From NCBI GenBank assembly GCA_947369085.1, contig CANBJR010000013.1, forward strand, positions 1-56,481: DNA of 56,481 bases, given 5' to 3'. This stretch comes from an uncultured Clostridia bacterium. Lineage in GTDB: Bacteria > Bacillota > Clostridia > Oscillospirales > Acutalibacteraceae. The notes under the pieces were generated by a model. The model was not told the origin of the DNA and did no database searches. It saw nothing but the letters and a program-made list of their open reading frames with translations. Numbering within the stretch: the stretch's first letter is position 1; every line of letters begins with the position of its first letter. This document shows positions 17,072 to 26,785 of the stretch, in pieces. Made by a program: the position numbers and the translations under genes.

Positions 17072-17332
17072 ATGCCGCTTTGGGGATTAGCAATAGTGTT
17101 CGCGTCAATTTTCCTGATTTTTGCAATTATCCATTACATATCAAAAAGTAAGCATCCGTTTAAAAGAGCAATTTTGTCAATGCTGTTTGGTGCGACAACC
17201 CTGACGGCAGTAAATCTGACATCAGGTCTTACAGGTGTTTTTATTCCCGTAAGTCTTATATCAATAATTGTTTCTGTTGCAGGTGGAGTGCCCGGAGTAA
17301 CCCTGATGTTGTTGCTTAATCTGTTTTTTTAA
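17072..17332 (+). CDS. bofA: BofA-family integral membrane protein (pro-sigma-K processing inhibitor)
   Basis: 86 aa with two or three membrane segments and the family C-terminus GGVPGVTLMLLLNLFF. In Bacillus subtilis, BofA sits in the forespore outer membrane and holds the SpoIVFB protease inactive until sigma-K is needed. This homologue supports a sporulating host, though many Clostridia keep BofA without the whole SpoIVF checkpoint. The ATG at 17072 is chosen because GGAG at 17059-17062 would overlap the earlier ATG. The gene follows the secG terminator. Confidence 0.8.
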   Translation: MPLWGLAIVFASIFLIFAIIHYISKSKHPFKRAILSMLFGATTLTAVNLTSGLTGVFIPVSLISIIVSVAGGVPGVTLMLLLNLFF

Positions 17333-17413
17333 TCAAGCTTTACCTGCACGGTAATTCAGTAAATATCAGTTATTTTACCGGATAAAACTGTTATGCAACT
17401 GACAGAAAGTTTA

Positions 17414-18016
17414 TTATAATACACCGTAAAGCTCTTCAAGAGCCTCGCCGACATTTTCTTTGTCCTTAGTCATAAGCGCAAGCATAACCTTATAAATAGT
17501 TGCAGGGCTGTCGTAGAAGTTCTTTTTCATAACCATAGCCTGTTCAAAGGTAGGAGCGTAAAGCTTAAAAGAAAACAAATCCATATTGCCGCCCAGAATT
17601 TTGCATATAACCTCAAATCCGTTTTCAATTTTGACAATTTCAACTGAGTTTTCGCGGTGCTTCTTTTTTTCGCCGAGCAGTTTTATGGCGTTTAAATACG
17701 CCTTTTCCTTAACGGTATAGGGAAGCGTGCTTTCAAGCTGTGTTGCAATCATTTTTCCGTTATCCGTAAGCTCGTATGTTTGAGTTCCGTCAACAATATC
17801 GCTTTCTTTAATGTTGCCGTCATTAATTAAACCGTCAAAAGCGGCGCTTACCTCAAAAAAGTTTGCAAGCTCGTCAATAGTAATTGACTGAACGACAAGA
17901 TCTTTATCCATACTTTCCTTCACGCAGTTAAGCATATAGCAGATAAGAATTCTGATTTCATGCTTGCTTCTTACTCCGCCTAAGGTTACGCCTTCGTCAA
18001 ATGTATCAAAAGCCAT
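17414..18016 (-). CDS. DUF4364 winged-helix-like protein
   Basis: 200-aa protein of a clostridial family of unknown function (DUF4364). The N-terminal half reads as a winged helix (RILICYMLNCVKESM, ITIDELANFF, ELTDNGKMIATQL). The C-terminal half is an alpha/beta domain with an FSFKLYAPTFEQA segment. It may be a DNA-binding regulator. It stands alone on the minus strand, convergent with bofA and divergent from the nfeD-like gene. Confidence 0.8.
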   Translation of the reverse strand: MAFDTFDEGVTLGGVRSKHEIRILICYMLNCVKESMDKDLVVQSITIDELANFFEVSAAFDGLINDGNIKESDIVDGTQTYELTDNGKMIATQLESTLPYTVKEKAYLNAIKLLGEKKKHRENSVEIVKIENGFEVICKILGGNMDLFSFKLYAPTFEQAMVMKKNFYDSPATIYKVMLALMTKDKENVGEALEELYGVL

Positions 18017-18093
18017 ATAATCACCCGTATTTTAATATTTATCTTAATTATAACATATAATAAATTAAAAGTGTATATTTTTATTAAATTAAT

Positions 18094-18122
18094 TTGACTA
18101 TCCATGTTTGTTATGATAGAAT
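18094..18122 (+). promoter_or_regulatory. Promoter of the nfeD-SPFH unit
   Basis: TTGACT (18094-18099) and TAGAAT (18117-18122), 17-bp spacer, 24 bp before the ATG. Confidence 0.7.
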
Positions 18123-18145
18123 TATAGCAAGGAAGGAGTAATCTT

Positions 18146-18583
18146 ATGGAACAATATATGCCTTTCATATGGATAGGTTTTGCAGTATTAATGGCTGTAT
18201 GCGAAGCGTTTACATCGCAGCTTGTGTCAATTTGGTTTGTGCTTGGCTCTGTGTGCGCAGCAATTACTTCAATTTTCACAGATTCAATTGCGATTCAGTC
18301 GGCGGTGTTTCTTGCCGTGTCGCTTATAGCTTTAGTTGTTACAAGACCGCTTGTAAATAAAATCAGAAAGAAAAAGGGTATTACAAGTACGAATGCCGAT
18401 AGGCTGATAGGTAAAATCGGAATTGTCCTTGATGATATTAAGGACGCCCAAAGTGTAGGACAGGTTAAGGTTGAGGGTGAAATCTGGACTGCAAAGTCGC
18501 AACGCGCCCCTATAGCCAAAAACATTAAAATTAAGGTTCTTGCAATTGAGGGAGTAAAACTCATTGTTGAACCTGCAGAATAA
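18146..18583 (+). CDS. NfeD-family membrane protein
   Basis: 145 aa. The N-terminal 60-70 residues hold two or three membrane helices (FIWIGFAVLMAVCEAF, WFVLGSVCAAITSIF, AVFLAVSLIALVVTRPLV). An OB-fold C-terminal domain follows (LIGKIGIVLDDI, GQVKVEGEIWTAKS, VEGVKLIVEP-like end). NfeD proteins pair with SPFH/flotillin proteins in membrane microdomains, and the next gene, 16 bp away, encodes one. The exact function in bacteria is unsettled, but membrane quality control is likely. Confidence 0.88.
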   Translation: MEQYMPFIWIGFAVLMAVCEAFTSQLVSIWFVLGSVCAAITSIFTDSIAIQSAVFLAVSLIALVVTRPLVNKIRKKKGITSTNADRLIGKIGIVLDDIKDAQSVGQVKVEGEIWTAKSQRAPIAKNIKIKVLAIEGVKLIVEPAE

Positions 18584-18599
18584 ATTTGAGGAGTAAATT

Positions 18600-19505
18600 A
18601 TGCCAGGATTAATTATTTTAGGAATTATCGTTTTAATTGTGTTGCTTATTATTGTGTGCAACATCAAAATTGTACCTCAGGCTCATGCCTATGTAATTGA
18701 AAGACTCGGTACTTATTATGCAACATGGGATACAGGACTTCACGTAAAAATCCCGTTTCTTGACAAAATCTCAAAGAAAGTGTCGCTCAAGGAGCAGGTT
18801 GTTGACTTCCCTCCTCAGCCTGTAATTACAAGAGATAACGTAACAATGCAGATTGATACCGTTGTGTATTTTGAAATTACTGACCCGAAGCTTTACTGCT
18901 ACGGTGTTGAGCGCCCGTTAAGCGCAATTGAGAATCTTACAGCAACAACTCTGCGTAATATCATCGGTGACTTAGAGCTTGATAATACTTTGACATCACG
19001 TGATACAATCAACGATAAAATCAGAATTATCCTTGACGAAGCAACAGATGCATGGGGTATTAAGGTTATCCGTGTTGAGCTTAAAAACATTCTTCCGCCG
19101 CGTGAAATTCAGGACGCAATGGAAAAGCAAATGAAAGCAGAGCGTGAACGACGCGCAAGAATCCTCGATGCAGAGGGTGAAAAGCGCAGTCAGATTCTTG
19201 TTGCCGAGGGTATGAAAGAGTCTGCAATCCTCAAGGCAGACGCCGTAAAGGAGCAGAAAATCCGTGAGGCACAGGGTGAAGCTGAGGCTATTCTCACAGT
19301 GCAAAAGGCTAATGCAGACGCACTTAGAATGTTAAATGAAGCGGCCCCGACAGATCGCATAATTCAGCTTAAATCTCTTGAAGCCTTTGCAAAGGCAGCT
19401 GACGGCAAAGCAACTAAAATCATCATTCCGTCAGAGATTCAGAGTCTTGCAGGCAACGTAACGGCAATAAAAGAACTTTGGGATACTAACACACCAAAGC
19501 AATAA
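18600..19505 (+). CDS. SPFH/Band 7 (stomatin-like) membrane scaffold protein
   Basis: 301 aa. An N-terminal hydrophobic anchor (LIILGIIVLIVLLIIV) precedes a Band 7 domain (VPQAHAYVIERLGTYYATWDTGLHVKIPFLD ... LRNIIGDLELDNTLTSRD). A charged coiled-coil follows (EKQMKAERERRARILDAEGEKR). It resembles the QmcA/YbbK subgroup, which forms oligomers that organise membrane domains and proteases. It is co-transcribed with the NfeD-like gene, its usual partner. Confidence 0.92.
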   Translation: MPGLIILGIIVLIVLLIIVCNIKIVPQAHAYVIERLGTYYATWDTGLHVKIPFLDKISKKVSLKEQVVDFPPQPVITRDNVTMQIDTVVYFEITDPKLYCYGVERPLSAIENLTATTLRNIIGDLELDNTLTSRDTINDKIRIILDEATDAWGIKVIRVELKNILPPREIQDAMEKQMKAERERRARILDAEGEKRSQILVAEGMKESAILKADAVKEQKIREAQGEAEAILTVQKANADALRMLNEAAPTDRIIQLKSLEAFAKAADGKATKIIIPSEIQSLAGNVTAIKELWDTNTPKQ

Positions 19506-19523
19506 ATTAAAAGTTCAAATCAC

Positions 19524-19555
19524 AGCGCAGTCTTTTGACTGCGCTTGACTTTTTA
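19524..19555 (+). terminator. Terminator after SPFH gene
   Basis: AGCGCAGTC (19524-19532), TTTT loop, GACTGCGCT (19537-19545), then TGACTTTTT. Confidence 0.8.
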
Positions 19556-19575
19556 AATTCAAAAAGGGGTAGAAT

Positions 19576-21048
19576 ATGTTAATTATAAATCTGTTGTGGT
19601 ATTTCGTGACGTTTTCCTTTTGCGGCTGGATTATAAACGAGCTGAGAACGTTGTTTGAAGAAAAGAAGTTTTACAATAAAGGATTTCTTGCTTCACCGTT
19701 TTGTCCGTCCTACGGGGTTGGTGCGGTAATTTGTTATCTTACCTTAAATCAATTTCAAAATAATAAGTTTATTTTGTTTTTAGGAAGCTGCGTTATTTTG
19801 TCGCTTGTCGTTATTCTTATCGGATTTTTTACCGAAAAAGTTCTCGGTTTTAAACCATGGGATTTCAGTGATATGAATTTGAATATCGGCAGCTATATAA
19901 CTTTGCCTTATGCGATTTTGCTCGGAATAATGGGAACAATTCTTGTCGGTGCATTAATTCCTATTTTAAATTCTTTTATTGAGCTTATTCCGTTTATTGT
20001 CAGTCTTATTGTAGTTCTGTCAATCTGCCTGATCGTTCTTATCGACTATGTTCTTTCAATAATCACAACCTTGAGATTACAGCACAGAATCAAAAAGCTC
20101 AACGGTGTTTCCAACTTGCTTGGAAGCGACGTACCGCAGGAAAAAATTGACGAGCTTGAAAGCAATTACAATAAGCTTTTTACTGAAAATATTATGCGCC
20201 GAAGACTTGTTTCGGCATTCCCTGAACTGAAAAATACCGCGTATGTAAAGCAAATTGCTTCAAAAATTGATGAAATTAAGACCGATAATATGAAGGAATA
20301 TACTCAGGTATATGAAAACAAAAGCGATGAGCCTTTTGCATTCGGTTTTTGCTTTACAAAGCTGTTTTATCTTTTCATTTTTGGCTCAATGCTTGGCACC
20401 TTGTTTGAAACTATCTGGGCGCTTTTTGCCGAAGGTCATTTCGAAATACGCGTCGGAATGGTTTACGGTCCGTTTATTCCAGTGTACGGCGGAGGAGCCT
20501 GTTTCTTGACGGCGGTTTTGTATAAGCTTTATAAGTTAAGCGATACGCTTATTTTTGTAATCAGTGCAGTAGTCGGCGCAGGCTTCGAATATTTTTGTTC
20601 TTGGTTTCAGGAAGCACTTTTCGGTACAGTTTCCTGGGATTACAGCAACACAGCCTTTAACCTTGACGGCAGAACAAACCTTATGTATGCGCTGATTTGG
20701 GGCTTCCTCGGTCTTGTCTGGGTGCGCTATCTCTATCCGTGGGCGTCAAAGCTGATTGAGAAAATTCCTAAGCGTGCAGGCTCAATAGTCACGACCTTTC
20801 TCATTGTCTTTATGCTGTTCAATGCTTTTATGTCTGTATCTGCAACTTACCGTTGGACACAGCGTGACAACGGAGTGTCGGCTTCAAACGGTTTTGAAGA
20901 GTATTTGGACAAGCATTTTGACGACGATAAAATGAACTTTTTGTTTCCGCATATGCAGGCTGTTGCGGACACGGGAATTGACTCTTCAGGCAGTCAGGGT
21001 GAAACAAACAGCTTGGAGCATACTCTTGCAGGTGATTCTGATGAGTAA
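19576..21048 (+). CDS. Duplicated COG4905 / ABC_trans_CmpB-type membrane protein
   Basis: 490-aa polytopic membrane protein of the group often labelled 'putative ABC transporter permease' (CmpB, COG4905). It is built from two tandem copies of one module. FSFCGWIINELRTLFEE...GFLASPFCPSYGVGAVI near residue 10 recurs as FIFGSMLGTLFETIWALFAEG...GMVYGPFIPVYGGGACF near residue 265. Each copy ends with a W-D-(F/Y)-S motif (KPWDFSDMNLN, VSWDYSNTAFN). No ATPase gene is adjacent, so transport is unproven. The C-terminus is an acidic soluble tail. Confidence 0.8.
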   Translation: MLIINLLWYFVTFSFCGWIINELRTLFEEKKFYNKGFLASPFCPSYGVGAVICYLTLNQFQNNKFILFLGSCVILSLVVILIGFFTEKVLGFKPWDFSDMNLNIGSYITLPYAILLGIMGTILVGALIPILNSFIELIPFIVSLIVVLSICLIVLIDYVLSIITTLRLQHRIKKLNGVSNLLGSDVPQEKIDELESNYNKLFTENIMRRRLVSAFPELKNTAYVKQIASKIDEIKTDNMKEYTQVYENKSDEPFAFGFCFTKLFYLFIFGSMLGTLFETIWALFAEGHFEIRVGMVYGPFIPVYGGGACFLTAVLYKLYKLSDTLIFVISAVVGAGFEYFCSWFQEALFGTVSWDYSNTAFNLDGRTNLMYALIWGFLGLVWVRYLYPWASKLIEKIPKRAGSIVTTFLIVFMLFNAFMSVSATYRWTQRDNGVSASNGFEEYLDKHFDDDKMNFLFPHMQAVADTGIDSSGSQGETNSLEHTLAGDSDE

Positions 21049-21114
21049 AATTCAGGTGATTGCGGTGAATTTTTTCGATTTGACGTCGTTTGTGAAAATA
21101 ATTGGCATATTCTA

Positions 21115-21143
21115 TTGAAATTTAAACGATTTTTTAATATAAT
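21115..21143 (+). promoter_or_regulatory. Purine operon promoter
   Basis: TTGAAA (21115-21120) and TATAAT (21138-21143), 17-bp spacer. The ~65-nt leader to purE is too short for a full purine riboswitch plus switch hairpin, and none was recognised. No convincing PurR box was found. Confidence 0.75.
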
Positions 21144-21214
21144 ATAATAAGTTATATTCGGCAAGTGTTTTTAATTCTTGCGCGGCTATAAAATACACGA
21201 CTAAGGAGCATATT

Positions 21215-21712
21215 ATGAAGAAAGTTGCAATCATAATGGGTTCAGACAGTGATTTCCCCGTAGTATCAAAGGCTGTCAAAAAGTTAAAGGAATTCGGCGT
21301 TGAATATGAGGTTCACGTTATGAGCGCCCATAGAACGCCCGATGCAGCAATTGAGTTTTCTGCGAACGCAAAGAAAAACGGATTTGGTGTAATTATTGCA
21401 GCAGCAGGAATGGCTGCTCACCTTGCAGGAGTACTTGCCGCAAAAACAACGCTTCCCGTTATAGGAATTCCCTGCAAATCTGCACAGCTTGACGGTATGG
21501 ACGCACTTCTTGCTACAGTTATGATGCCTACAGGAATCCCTGTTGCAACAGTTGCGGTTGACGGTGCGGCTAACGCTGCAATTTTGGCAGTTGAAATGCT
21601 TGCAATTTCGGATGATACGCTTGCAGAAAAGCTTGAGAATATGAAAAAAGAAATGGAAAACGGCGTTGCAGAAAAAGATAAGGCAATGCAGCTTAGGGTG
21701 GCAGAGCTTTGA
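21215..21712 (+). CDS. purE: PurE, 5-(carboxyamino)imidazole ribonucleotide mutase / AIR carboxylase family
   Basis: Forms CAIR in purine synthesis (165 aa). MGSDSDFPV and MSAHRTPDA are the substrate-binding motifs. The [14 protein letters not shown] segment replaces the usual GAGGAAHLPG, an atypical but recognisable class I-like form. Class I enzymes work with PurK, which is not in the window. It is first in a seven-gene operon, and its stop overlaps the TTG start of purF by 3 nt. AAGGAG precedes the ATG. Confidence 0.92.
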   Translation: MKKVAIIMGSDSDFPVVSKAVKKLKEFGVEYEVHVMSAHRTPDAAIEFSANAKKNGFGVIIAAAGMAAHLAGVLAAKTTLPVIGIPCKSAQLDGMDALLATVMMPTGIPVATVAVDGAANAAILAVEMLAISDDTLAEKLENMKKEMENGVAEKDKAMQLRVAEL

Positions 21713-23163
21713 TTAAGAATTTTGTTGATATAAATACAAAACTTGACAAGTGTAACGATGAATGCGGTGTTTTTGGCATTTACAGAAATGACGATGACCT
21801 TGACAGCGTTGCAATCACTCACGATGCTCTTTTCGGTCTTCAGCACAGGGGACAGGAGAGCGCAGGCATTACCGTGAATTGTGATGGCGAGTTTTCAACC
21901 GTTAAGGAGCTTGGTATGGTTTCCGAGGTGTTTGGCGGAAAAACACTTTCAAAGCTCAAAAACGGAAGAATAGCAGTAGGTCACGTTCGCTATACATCTA
22001 ACGAAAGCCTTGATCGTGCGTCAAATCAGCCGCTTGTTTTAAGATATAAAGAGGGTTCAATCGGAATTGCGAGCAACGGCTCGATTACCAATTTCCCCGA
22101 AATCCGAGTAGAGCTTGAACGCGGCGGAGCAATTTTTCAGTCAAATTCAAACGCCGAACTTATGGGTTATGTCATTGCATCCGAAAGGTGCTACACCGAT
22201 AATCTTGAGGATGCAGTTCTTCGCTCAATGGATAGGCTCAAGGGTGCATATTCAACTGTGATTTGCGCACCAACCCGTCTTATCGGTTTTCGCGACATGT
22301 ACGGATTTCGTCCTCTCTGCGTAGGAAAAATCAAGAACAGCTATGTTATTTCGTCCGAAAGCTGTGTGTTTGACAGCCTCGGCGGCGAGTTTGTCCGTGA
22401 CGTTGAGCCGGGTGAAATGATTGTAATTGACGAAGACGGTTTCCACAGCTACAAGGCAAGAATGACTGCGGAAAAAACTTCGCTTTGTCTTTTTGAGTAT
22501 GTTTACGTTGCTCGTCCCGACAGTGTGATTGACGGTGTAAGCGTACACAACGCTCGTTATAATGCAGGCGAATTGCTTTACAAGGAGTTTCCGATTAAAG
22601 CCGATATGGTCTGCGGCGTTCCTGATTCGGGAATTATTGCCGCACAGGGATATTCGAAAGCTTCGGGTATCCCGTTTGGAATGGGTTTTGTAAAGAATAA
22701 ATACATCGGCAGAACAGTAGGAACAGGCAAGGATAAGAAAAAACGTCTTTTGCAAACCCGACTTACTGCGCTTAAAGCCAATGTAGATGGAAAAAGAATT
22801 GTTATAATTGACGACTCAATCGTTAGAGGAGAAACGTCAAAGCATATTGTAAAGCTTATGCGTGACGCAGGTGCAAAAGAGGTTCATATGCTTATAAGCT
22901 CACCTCCGTTCATATGCCCCTGCTACTATGGAATTGACATTCGTGATAAGGACTCCCTGATTGCAAATAAATTGTCTATCGATGAAATAAGAGAACTTGT
23001 CGGCGCTGATTCACTCGGATATTTAAGTCTTGAAAGCTTAAGAAAAATTGCAGAAAAAGCAAGTGTTGAGCTTTGTGACGGCTGTTTCAGCGGCAGCTAT
23101 AATGCTGAAATTCCGAGAACAATTTTTGTAGATAAATATGCTAAAAAAATAAATAAAAAATAA
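21709..23163 (+). CDS. purF: Amidophosphoribosyltransferase
   Basis: Makes phosphoribosylamine from PRPP and glutamine, the committed step of purine synthesis (484 aa). The glutaminase nucleophile is the Cys in [20 protein letters not shown] and GHVRYTS are Ntn-hydrolase motifs, and [14 protein letters not shown] is the PRPP loop. [10 protein letters not shown] near the C-terminus, with CPCYYGIDI, matches the iron-sulfur-type enzymes of Firmicutes. The TTG start overlaps the purE stop, with AGGGTGG upstream. Confidence 0.95.
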   Translation: MIKNFVDINTKLDKCNDECGVFGIYRNDDDLDSVAITHDALFGLQHRGQESAGITVNCDGEFSTVKELGMVSEVFGGKTLSKLKNGRIAVGHVRYTSNESLDRASNQPLVLRYKEGSIGIASNGSITNFPEIRVELERGGAIFQSNSNAELMGYVIASERCYTDNLEDAVLRSMDRLKGAYSTVICAPTRLIGFRDMYGFRPLCVGKIKNSYVISSESCVFDSLGGEFVRDVEPGEMIVIDEDGFHSYKARMTAEKTSLCLFEYVYVARPDSVIDGVSVHNARYNAGELLYKEFPIKADMVCGVPDSGIIAAQGYSKASGIPFGMGFVKNKYIGRTVGTGKDKKKRLLQTRLTALKANVDGKRIVIIDDSIVRGETSKHIVKLMRDAGAKEVHMLISSPPFICPCYYGIDIRDKDSLIANKLSIDEIRELVGADSLGYLSLESLRKIAEKASVELCDGCFSGSYNAEIPRTIFVDKYAKKINKK

Positions 23164-23175
23164 CGGAGGATTACA

Positions 23176-24210
23176 ATGAACAGCTTTTCAGAAAGTTACA
23201 AGGCAGCAGGTGTTGATGTAACCGCAGGTTACAAGGCGGTTGAGTTGATGAAAAAACACGTTGCCCGCACCAAAATTGACGGTGTTGTTTCGGGTATCGG
23301 CGGATTCGGCGGACTGTTTGCTCCTAATTTCAATGGAATGGAGGAGCCTGTTTTAGTAAGCGGTACAGATGGTGTCGGTACAAAAATCAAGCTTGCTTTT
23401 CTGCTTGATAAGCACGACACAATCGGAATTGACGCCGTTGCAATGTGTGTAAACGATATTATTTGTTGCGGTGCACAGCCTTTGTTTTTCCTTGACTACA
23501 TTGCAATCGGAAAGAATATTCCCGAAAAAGTTGCAGAAATCGTATCCGGCATCGCAGAAGGCTGTGTTCAGTCAGGTTGTGCTCTTATCGGCGGTGAAAC
23601 AGCCGAGCACCCCGGACTTATGCCGATTGACGAATACGATGTTGCTGGCTTCAGCGTAGGTATTGCCGACAAGCCAAAGCTTATTGACGGCTCAAACCTC
23701 AAAGCAGGCGACGTACTTATCGGACTTCGTTCCTCCGGTGTCCACTCAAACGGTTTTTCGCTGGTAAGAAAAATTTTCGGCATTGACGAAACGACAATCA
23801 ACGCAGAGTATCCTGAGCTTGACAAGCCTCTCGGCGAAACTCTGCTTACTCCCACAAAAATTTATGTTAAATCTATCCTTGCACTCATTAACGAAGTCAA
23901 GGTAAAGGCAATTTCTCATATTACAGGCGGCGGCTTCTACGAAAATATTCCCCGTATGCTTAAAGACGGACTCACCGCAAAAATCAAAAAGGACAGCATT
24001 CCCGTTCTGCCAATCTTCAAGCTTATGCAGAGAGTCGGCAACATTTCCGAGCACGATATGTTCAATACATTTAATATGGGTGTAGGAATGATTACAGCAG
24101 TTGCTAAAGAAGACGCTGATAAGGCGCTTGAAGTCTTAAAAGCTAACGGCGAAGACGCAGTAATCCTCGGCGAAGTAGCAGAGGGTAATGACGGAGTTGT
24201 GTTTGAATAA
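23176..24210 (+). CDS. purM: Phosphoribosylformylglycinamidine cyclo-ligase (AIR synthetase)
   Basis: ATP-dependent ring closure of FGAM to AIR (344 aa, usual length). Motifs include [30 protein letters not shown] residues, [14 protein letters not shown] and [13 protein letters not shown], and the C-terminal [21 protein letters not shown] precedes the ATG. The last base of its stop is the first base of the purN ATG, so the two are coupled. Confidence 0.97.
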   Translation: MNSFSESYKAAGVDVTAGYKAVELMKKHVARTKIDGVVSGIGGFGGLFAPNFNGMEEPVLVSGTDGVGTKIKLAFLLDKHDTIGIDAVAMCVNDIICCGAQPLFFLDYIAIGKNIPEKVAEIVSGIAEGCVQSGCALIGGETAEHPGLMPIDEYDVAGFSVGIADKPKLIDGSNLKAGDVLIGLRSSGVHSNGFSLVRKIFGIDETTINAEYPELDKPLGETLLTPTKIYVKSILALINEVKVKAISHITGGGFYENIPRMLKDGLTAKIKKDSIPVLPIFKLMQRVGNISEHDMFNTFNMGVGMITAVAKEDADKALEVLKANGEDAVILGEVAEGNDGVVFE

Positions 24211-24836
24211 TGAAAAATATTGTAGTTTTAGTATCAGGCGGCGGCACTAATTTGCAGGCGCTTATTGATGCACAAAACAGAGGAGAGATTAAAAACGGAA
24301 AAATTTCCTGTGTAATCTCCTCAAACCCCAATGCTTATGCTCTGACACGTGCGCAAAATAATAATATTTCTACAGAAGTCATAAGACGAAAGGATTTTGC
24401 AGAGTTTGATGAATATGACAATGCCTTAACCAATCTTTTAAAAAGCAAAAATGCAGATGTTGTTGTACTTGCAGGCTTTATGACAATTCTCGGCAGTAAG
24501 GTTATTTCAGCATATAGAAATAAGATTATCAATATTCATCCTTCCCTTATTCCATCCTTCTGCGGAGAGGGTTATTACGGACTTAAAGTTCACGAGGCTG
24601 CTCTCGAAAAAGGAGTTAAAGTAACGGGCGCAACGGCCCATTTTGTGAACGAAGTTTGTGACGGCGGTCCTATCATCAATCAGAAGGCTGTTGAAATCCA
24701 AAACGGCGACACTCCTGAAATTTTACAGAAGAGAGTTATGGAACAGGCTGAATGGAAAATTCTTCCCAAGGCTGTTTCGCTTTTCTGCGAAGATAAAATT
24801 ATCGTAAAAGACAATAAAACTGAAATTCTTGACTAA
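24210..24836 (+). CDS. purN: Phosphoribosylglycinamide formyltransferase
   Basis: Transfers formyl from 10-formyl-THF to GAR (208 aa). It begins IVVLVSGGGTNLQALIDA. The catalytic Asn/His pair is in IINIHPSLIPSFCGEGYYG, with GATAHFVNEVCDGGPII and its essential Asp following. It starts at a TAATG junction with purM. Confidence 0.97.
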   Translation: MKNIVVLVSGGGTNLQALIDAQNRGEIKNGKISCVISSNPNAYALTRAQNNNISTEVIRRKDFAEFDEYDNALTNLLKSKNADVVVLAGFMTILGSKVISAYRNKIINIHPSLIPSFCGEGYYGLKVHEAALEKGVKVTGATAHFVNEVCDGGPIINQKAVEIQNGDTPEILQKRVMEQAEWKILPKAVSLFCEDKIIVKDNKTEILD

Positions 24837-24849
24837 TCGGAGGTAAATT

Positions 24850-25566
24850 ATGAAACCCGTATCTCTTTATAACGACATTGCTTCAACAACATATCCCGGC
24901 AGAGGTATAGTAATCGGCAGAAGCGCAGACGGCACAAAGGCTGTAATTGCGTACTTCATTATGGGAAGAAGTGAAAACAGCAGAAACAGAGTTTTTGTTG
25001 AAACCGAGGACGGAATCAAGACCCAGGCTTTTGACCCGTCAAAGCTTGTTGACCCCTCGCTTATCATCTATTCACCCGTAAGAGTACTAGGCAATAAGAC
25101 AATCGTCACAAACGGTGACCAGACCGATACAATTTATGATCTTATGAATCAGCAGCTGACATTTGAGCAGTCACTTCGCACTCGTGAATTTGAGCCTGAC
25201 GGACCTAACTATACACCCCGAATTTCAGGTATCGTAAAGTGCACTGACGGCAAGATGAACTATGCAATGTCTATTCTTAAGAGTGCAGACGGCAATCCCG
25301 ACTGCTGTGAGAGATATACATTTACTTATGATTCACCTCTTGCAGGCATTGGAAGATTCATCCACACTTATATGAGCGACGGTAATCCGCTTCCGAGCTT
25401 TGAGGGCGAGCCTACTTTGGTTGAAATCGACAACGATGACATTGATACATTCGCCGAGAAAATCTGGAACGCTCTTAACGAAGACAACAAGGTTTCTCTC
25501 TTTGTACGCTATATTGACATTGCAACAAATACTTCAGAGTCAAGAATAATCAATAAAAATAAATAA
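24850..25566 (+). CDS. purO: IMP cyclohydrolase, PurO type
   Basis: 238 aa, resembling the IMP_cyclohyd (PurO) family first known from archaea. It would close FAICAR to IMP, the last step of purine synthesis. It begins with a YPGRGIVIGRSADG segment and contains NRVFVETEDG and DPSLIIYSPVRV. It is unrelated to the MGS-like cyclohydrolase domain of ordinary PurH. It lies directly before a stand-alone AICAR formyltransferase that lacks that domain, so the two together replace PurH. GGAGG precedes the ATG. Confidence 0.88.
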   Translation: MKPVSLYNDIASTTYPGRGIVIGRSADGTKAVIAYFIMGRSENSRNRVFVETEDGIKTQAFDPSKLVDPSLIIYSPVRVLGNKTIVTNGDQTDTIYDLMNQQLTFEQSLRTREFEPDGPNYTPRISGIVKCTDGKMNYAMSILKSADGNPDCCERYTFTYDSPLAGIGRFIHTYMSDGNPLPSFEGEPTLVEIDNDDIDTFAEKIWNALNEDNKVSLFVRYIDIATNTSESRIINKNK

Positions 25567-25592
25567 TTTTGTAATCAGAAAGGACGATAGAT

Positions 25593-26771
25593 ATGAACGA
25601 ACTCGCCTTAAAATACGGCTGTAACCCCAACCAGAAGCCTTCGAGAATTTTTATGCAGGACGGCAAGGATTTACCTGTTGAGGTTTTAAACGGTAAACCC
25701 GGATACATTAATTTTCTTGATGCTTTCAATTCTTGGCAGCTTGTAAGAGAACTCAAGGCTGCAACCGGACTTCCTGCTGCAGCATCATTCAAGCACGTAA
25801 GCCCTGCAGGTGCTGCTGTTGCAACAGAGCTTTCTGACACATTAAAAAAGATATATTTTGTAGATGATTTAGAGCTTTCTCCAATTGCCTCAGCTTATGC
25901 AATGGCAAGAGGTGCAGACAGAATGTCCTCCTACGGCGACTGGGTAGCTCTTTCCGATACTTGCGACGTTCAGACGGCTATTCTTTTAAAGAGAGAGGTT
26001 TCTGACGGAATCATTGCTCCCGACTATACTCCAGAAGCTCTTGAGGTTCTTAAAACTAAGAGGAAGGGAACATACAACGTTGTAAAAATCGACCCCAATT
26101 ACGTTCCTGCCCCGATTGAGCATAAGGATGTTTTCGGTATCACATTCGAGCAGGGCAGAAACGAGCTTAAAATTGACGAAGCAATGCTTATGCAGAATAT
26201 TGTGACTGACAACAAAGAGCTCCCCGAAGAGGCAAAGCGTGACCTTCTTATTGCGCTTATCACACTTAAATACACTCAGTCTAACTCTGTTTGCTATGCA
26301 AAGGGCGGTCAGGCTATCGGTGTAGGTGCAGGTCAGCAGTCAAGAATCCACTGCACACGACTTGCAGGCAACAAAGCTGATATCTGGTTCTTAAGACAGC
26401 ATCCCAAGGTAATGAACCTCCCGTTTGTTGAAAACATCAGACGTCCTGACAGAGATAATACAATTGACGTATACATTTCAGATGATTACGAAGATGTTCT
26501 TGCTGACGGTGTATGGCAGCAGTTTTTCACAACAAAGCCCGAACCTCTTACCAAAGAGGAGAAAAAAGAGTGGCTTGCAAAATTCAGCGGCGTTTCACTC
26601 GGTTCTGACGCATTCTTCCCATTTGGCGATAATATTGAAAGAGCAAAGCGTTCAGGTGTTCAGTATGTTGCACAGCCGGGCGGCTCCATCCGTGATGACA
26701 ATGTAATCGAAACCTGCAACAAATACAATATGACAATGTCCTTTACAGGAATCAGACTTTTCCATCACTGA
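25593..26771 (+). CDS. AICAR formyltransferase, stand-alone
   Basis: 392-aa homologue of only the C-terminal transformylase part of PurH. It transfers formyl from 10-formyl-THF to AICAR. The catalytic Lys-His pair is in SFKHVSPAGAA. SYGDWVALSDTCD, SNSVCYAKGGQAIGVGAGQQSRIHC and the C-terminal RPGGSIRD-like QPGGSIRDDNV are family hallmarks. No cyclohydrolase domain is present at the N-terminus, and that activity is supplied by the PurO-type gene just upstream. AGAAAGGACG precedes the ATG. Confidence 0.93.
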   Translation: MNELALKYGCNPNQKPSRIFMQDGKDLPVEVLNGKPGYINFLDAFNSWQLVRELKAATGLPAAASFKHVSPAGAAVATELSDTLKKIYFVDDLELSPIASAYAMARGADRMSSYGDWVALSDTCDVQTAILLKREVSDGIIAPDYTPEALEVLKTKRKGTYNVVKIDPNYVPAPIEHKDVFGITFEQGRNELKIDEAMLMQNIVTDNKELPEEAKRDLLIALITLKYTQSNSVCYAKGGQAIGVGAGQQSRIHCTRLAGNKADIWFLRQHPKVMNLPFVENIRRPDRDNTIDVYISDDYEDVLADGVWQQFFTTKPEPLTKEEKKEWLAKFSGVSLGSDAFFPFGDNIERAKRSGVQYVAQPGGSIRDDNVIETCNKYNMTMSFTGIRLFHH

Positions 26772-26785
26772 TACGGGGTGTTACT

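Noticed and set aside
19513..19521. GTTCAAATC as a tRNA T-loop
   Set aside because: No acceptor or anticodon arms fit around it. The neighbouring stem is an ordinary terminator.
21049..21214. Purine riboswitch or PurR box before purE
   Set aside because: No conserved junction core or paired CCGAA boxes were found. Only a promoter is supported.
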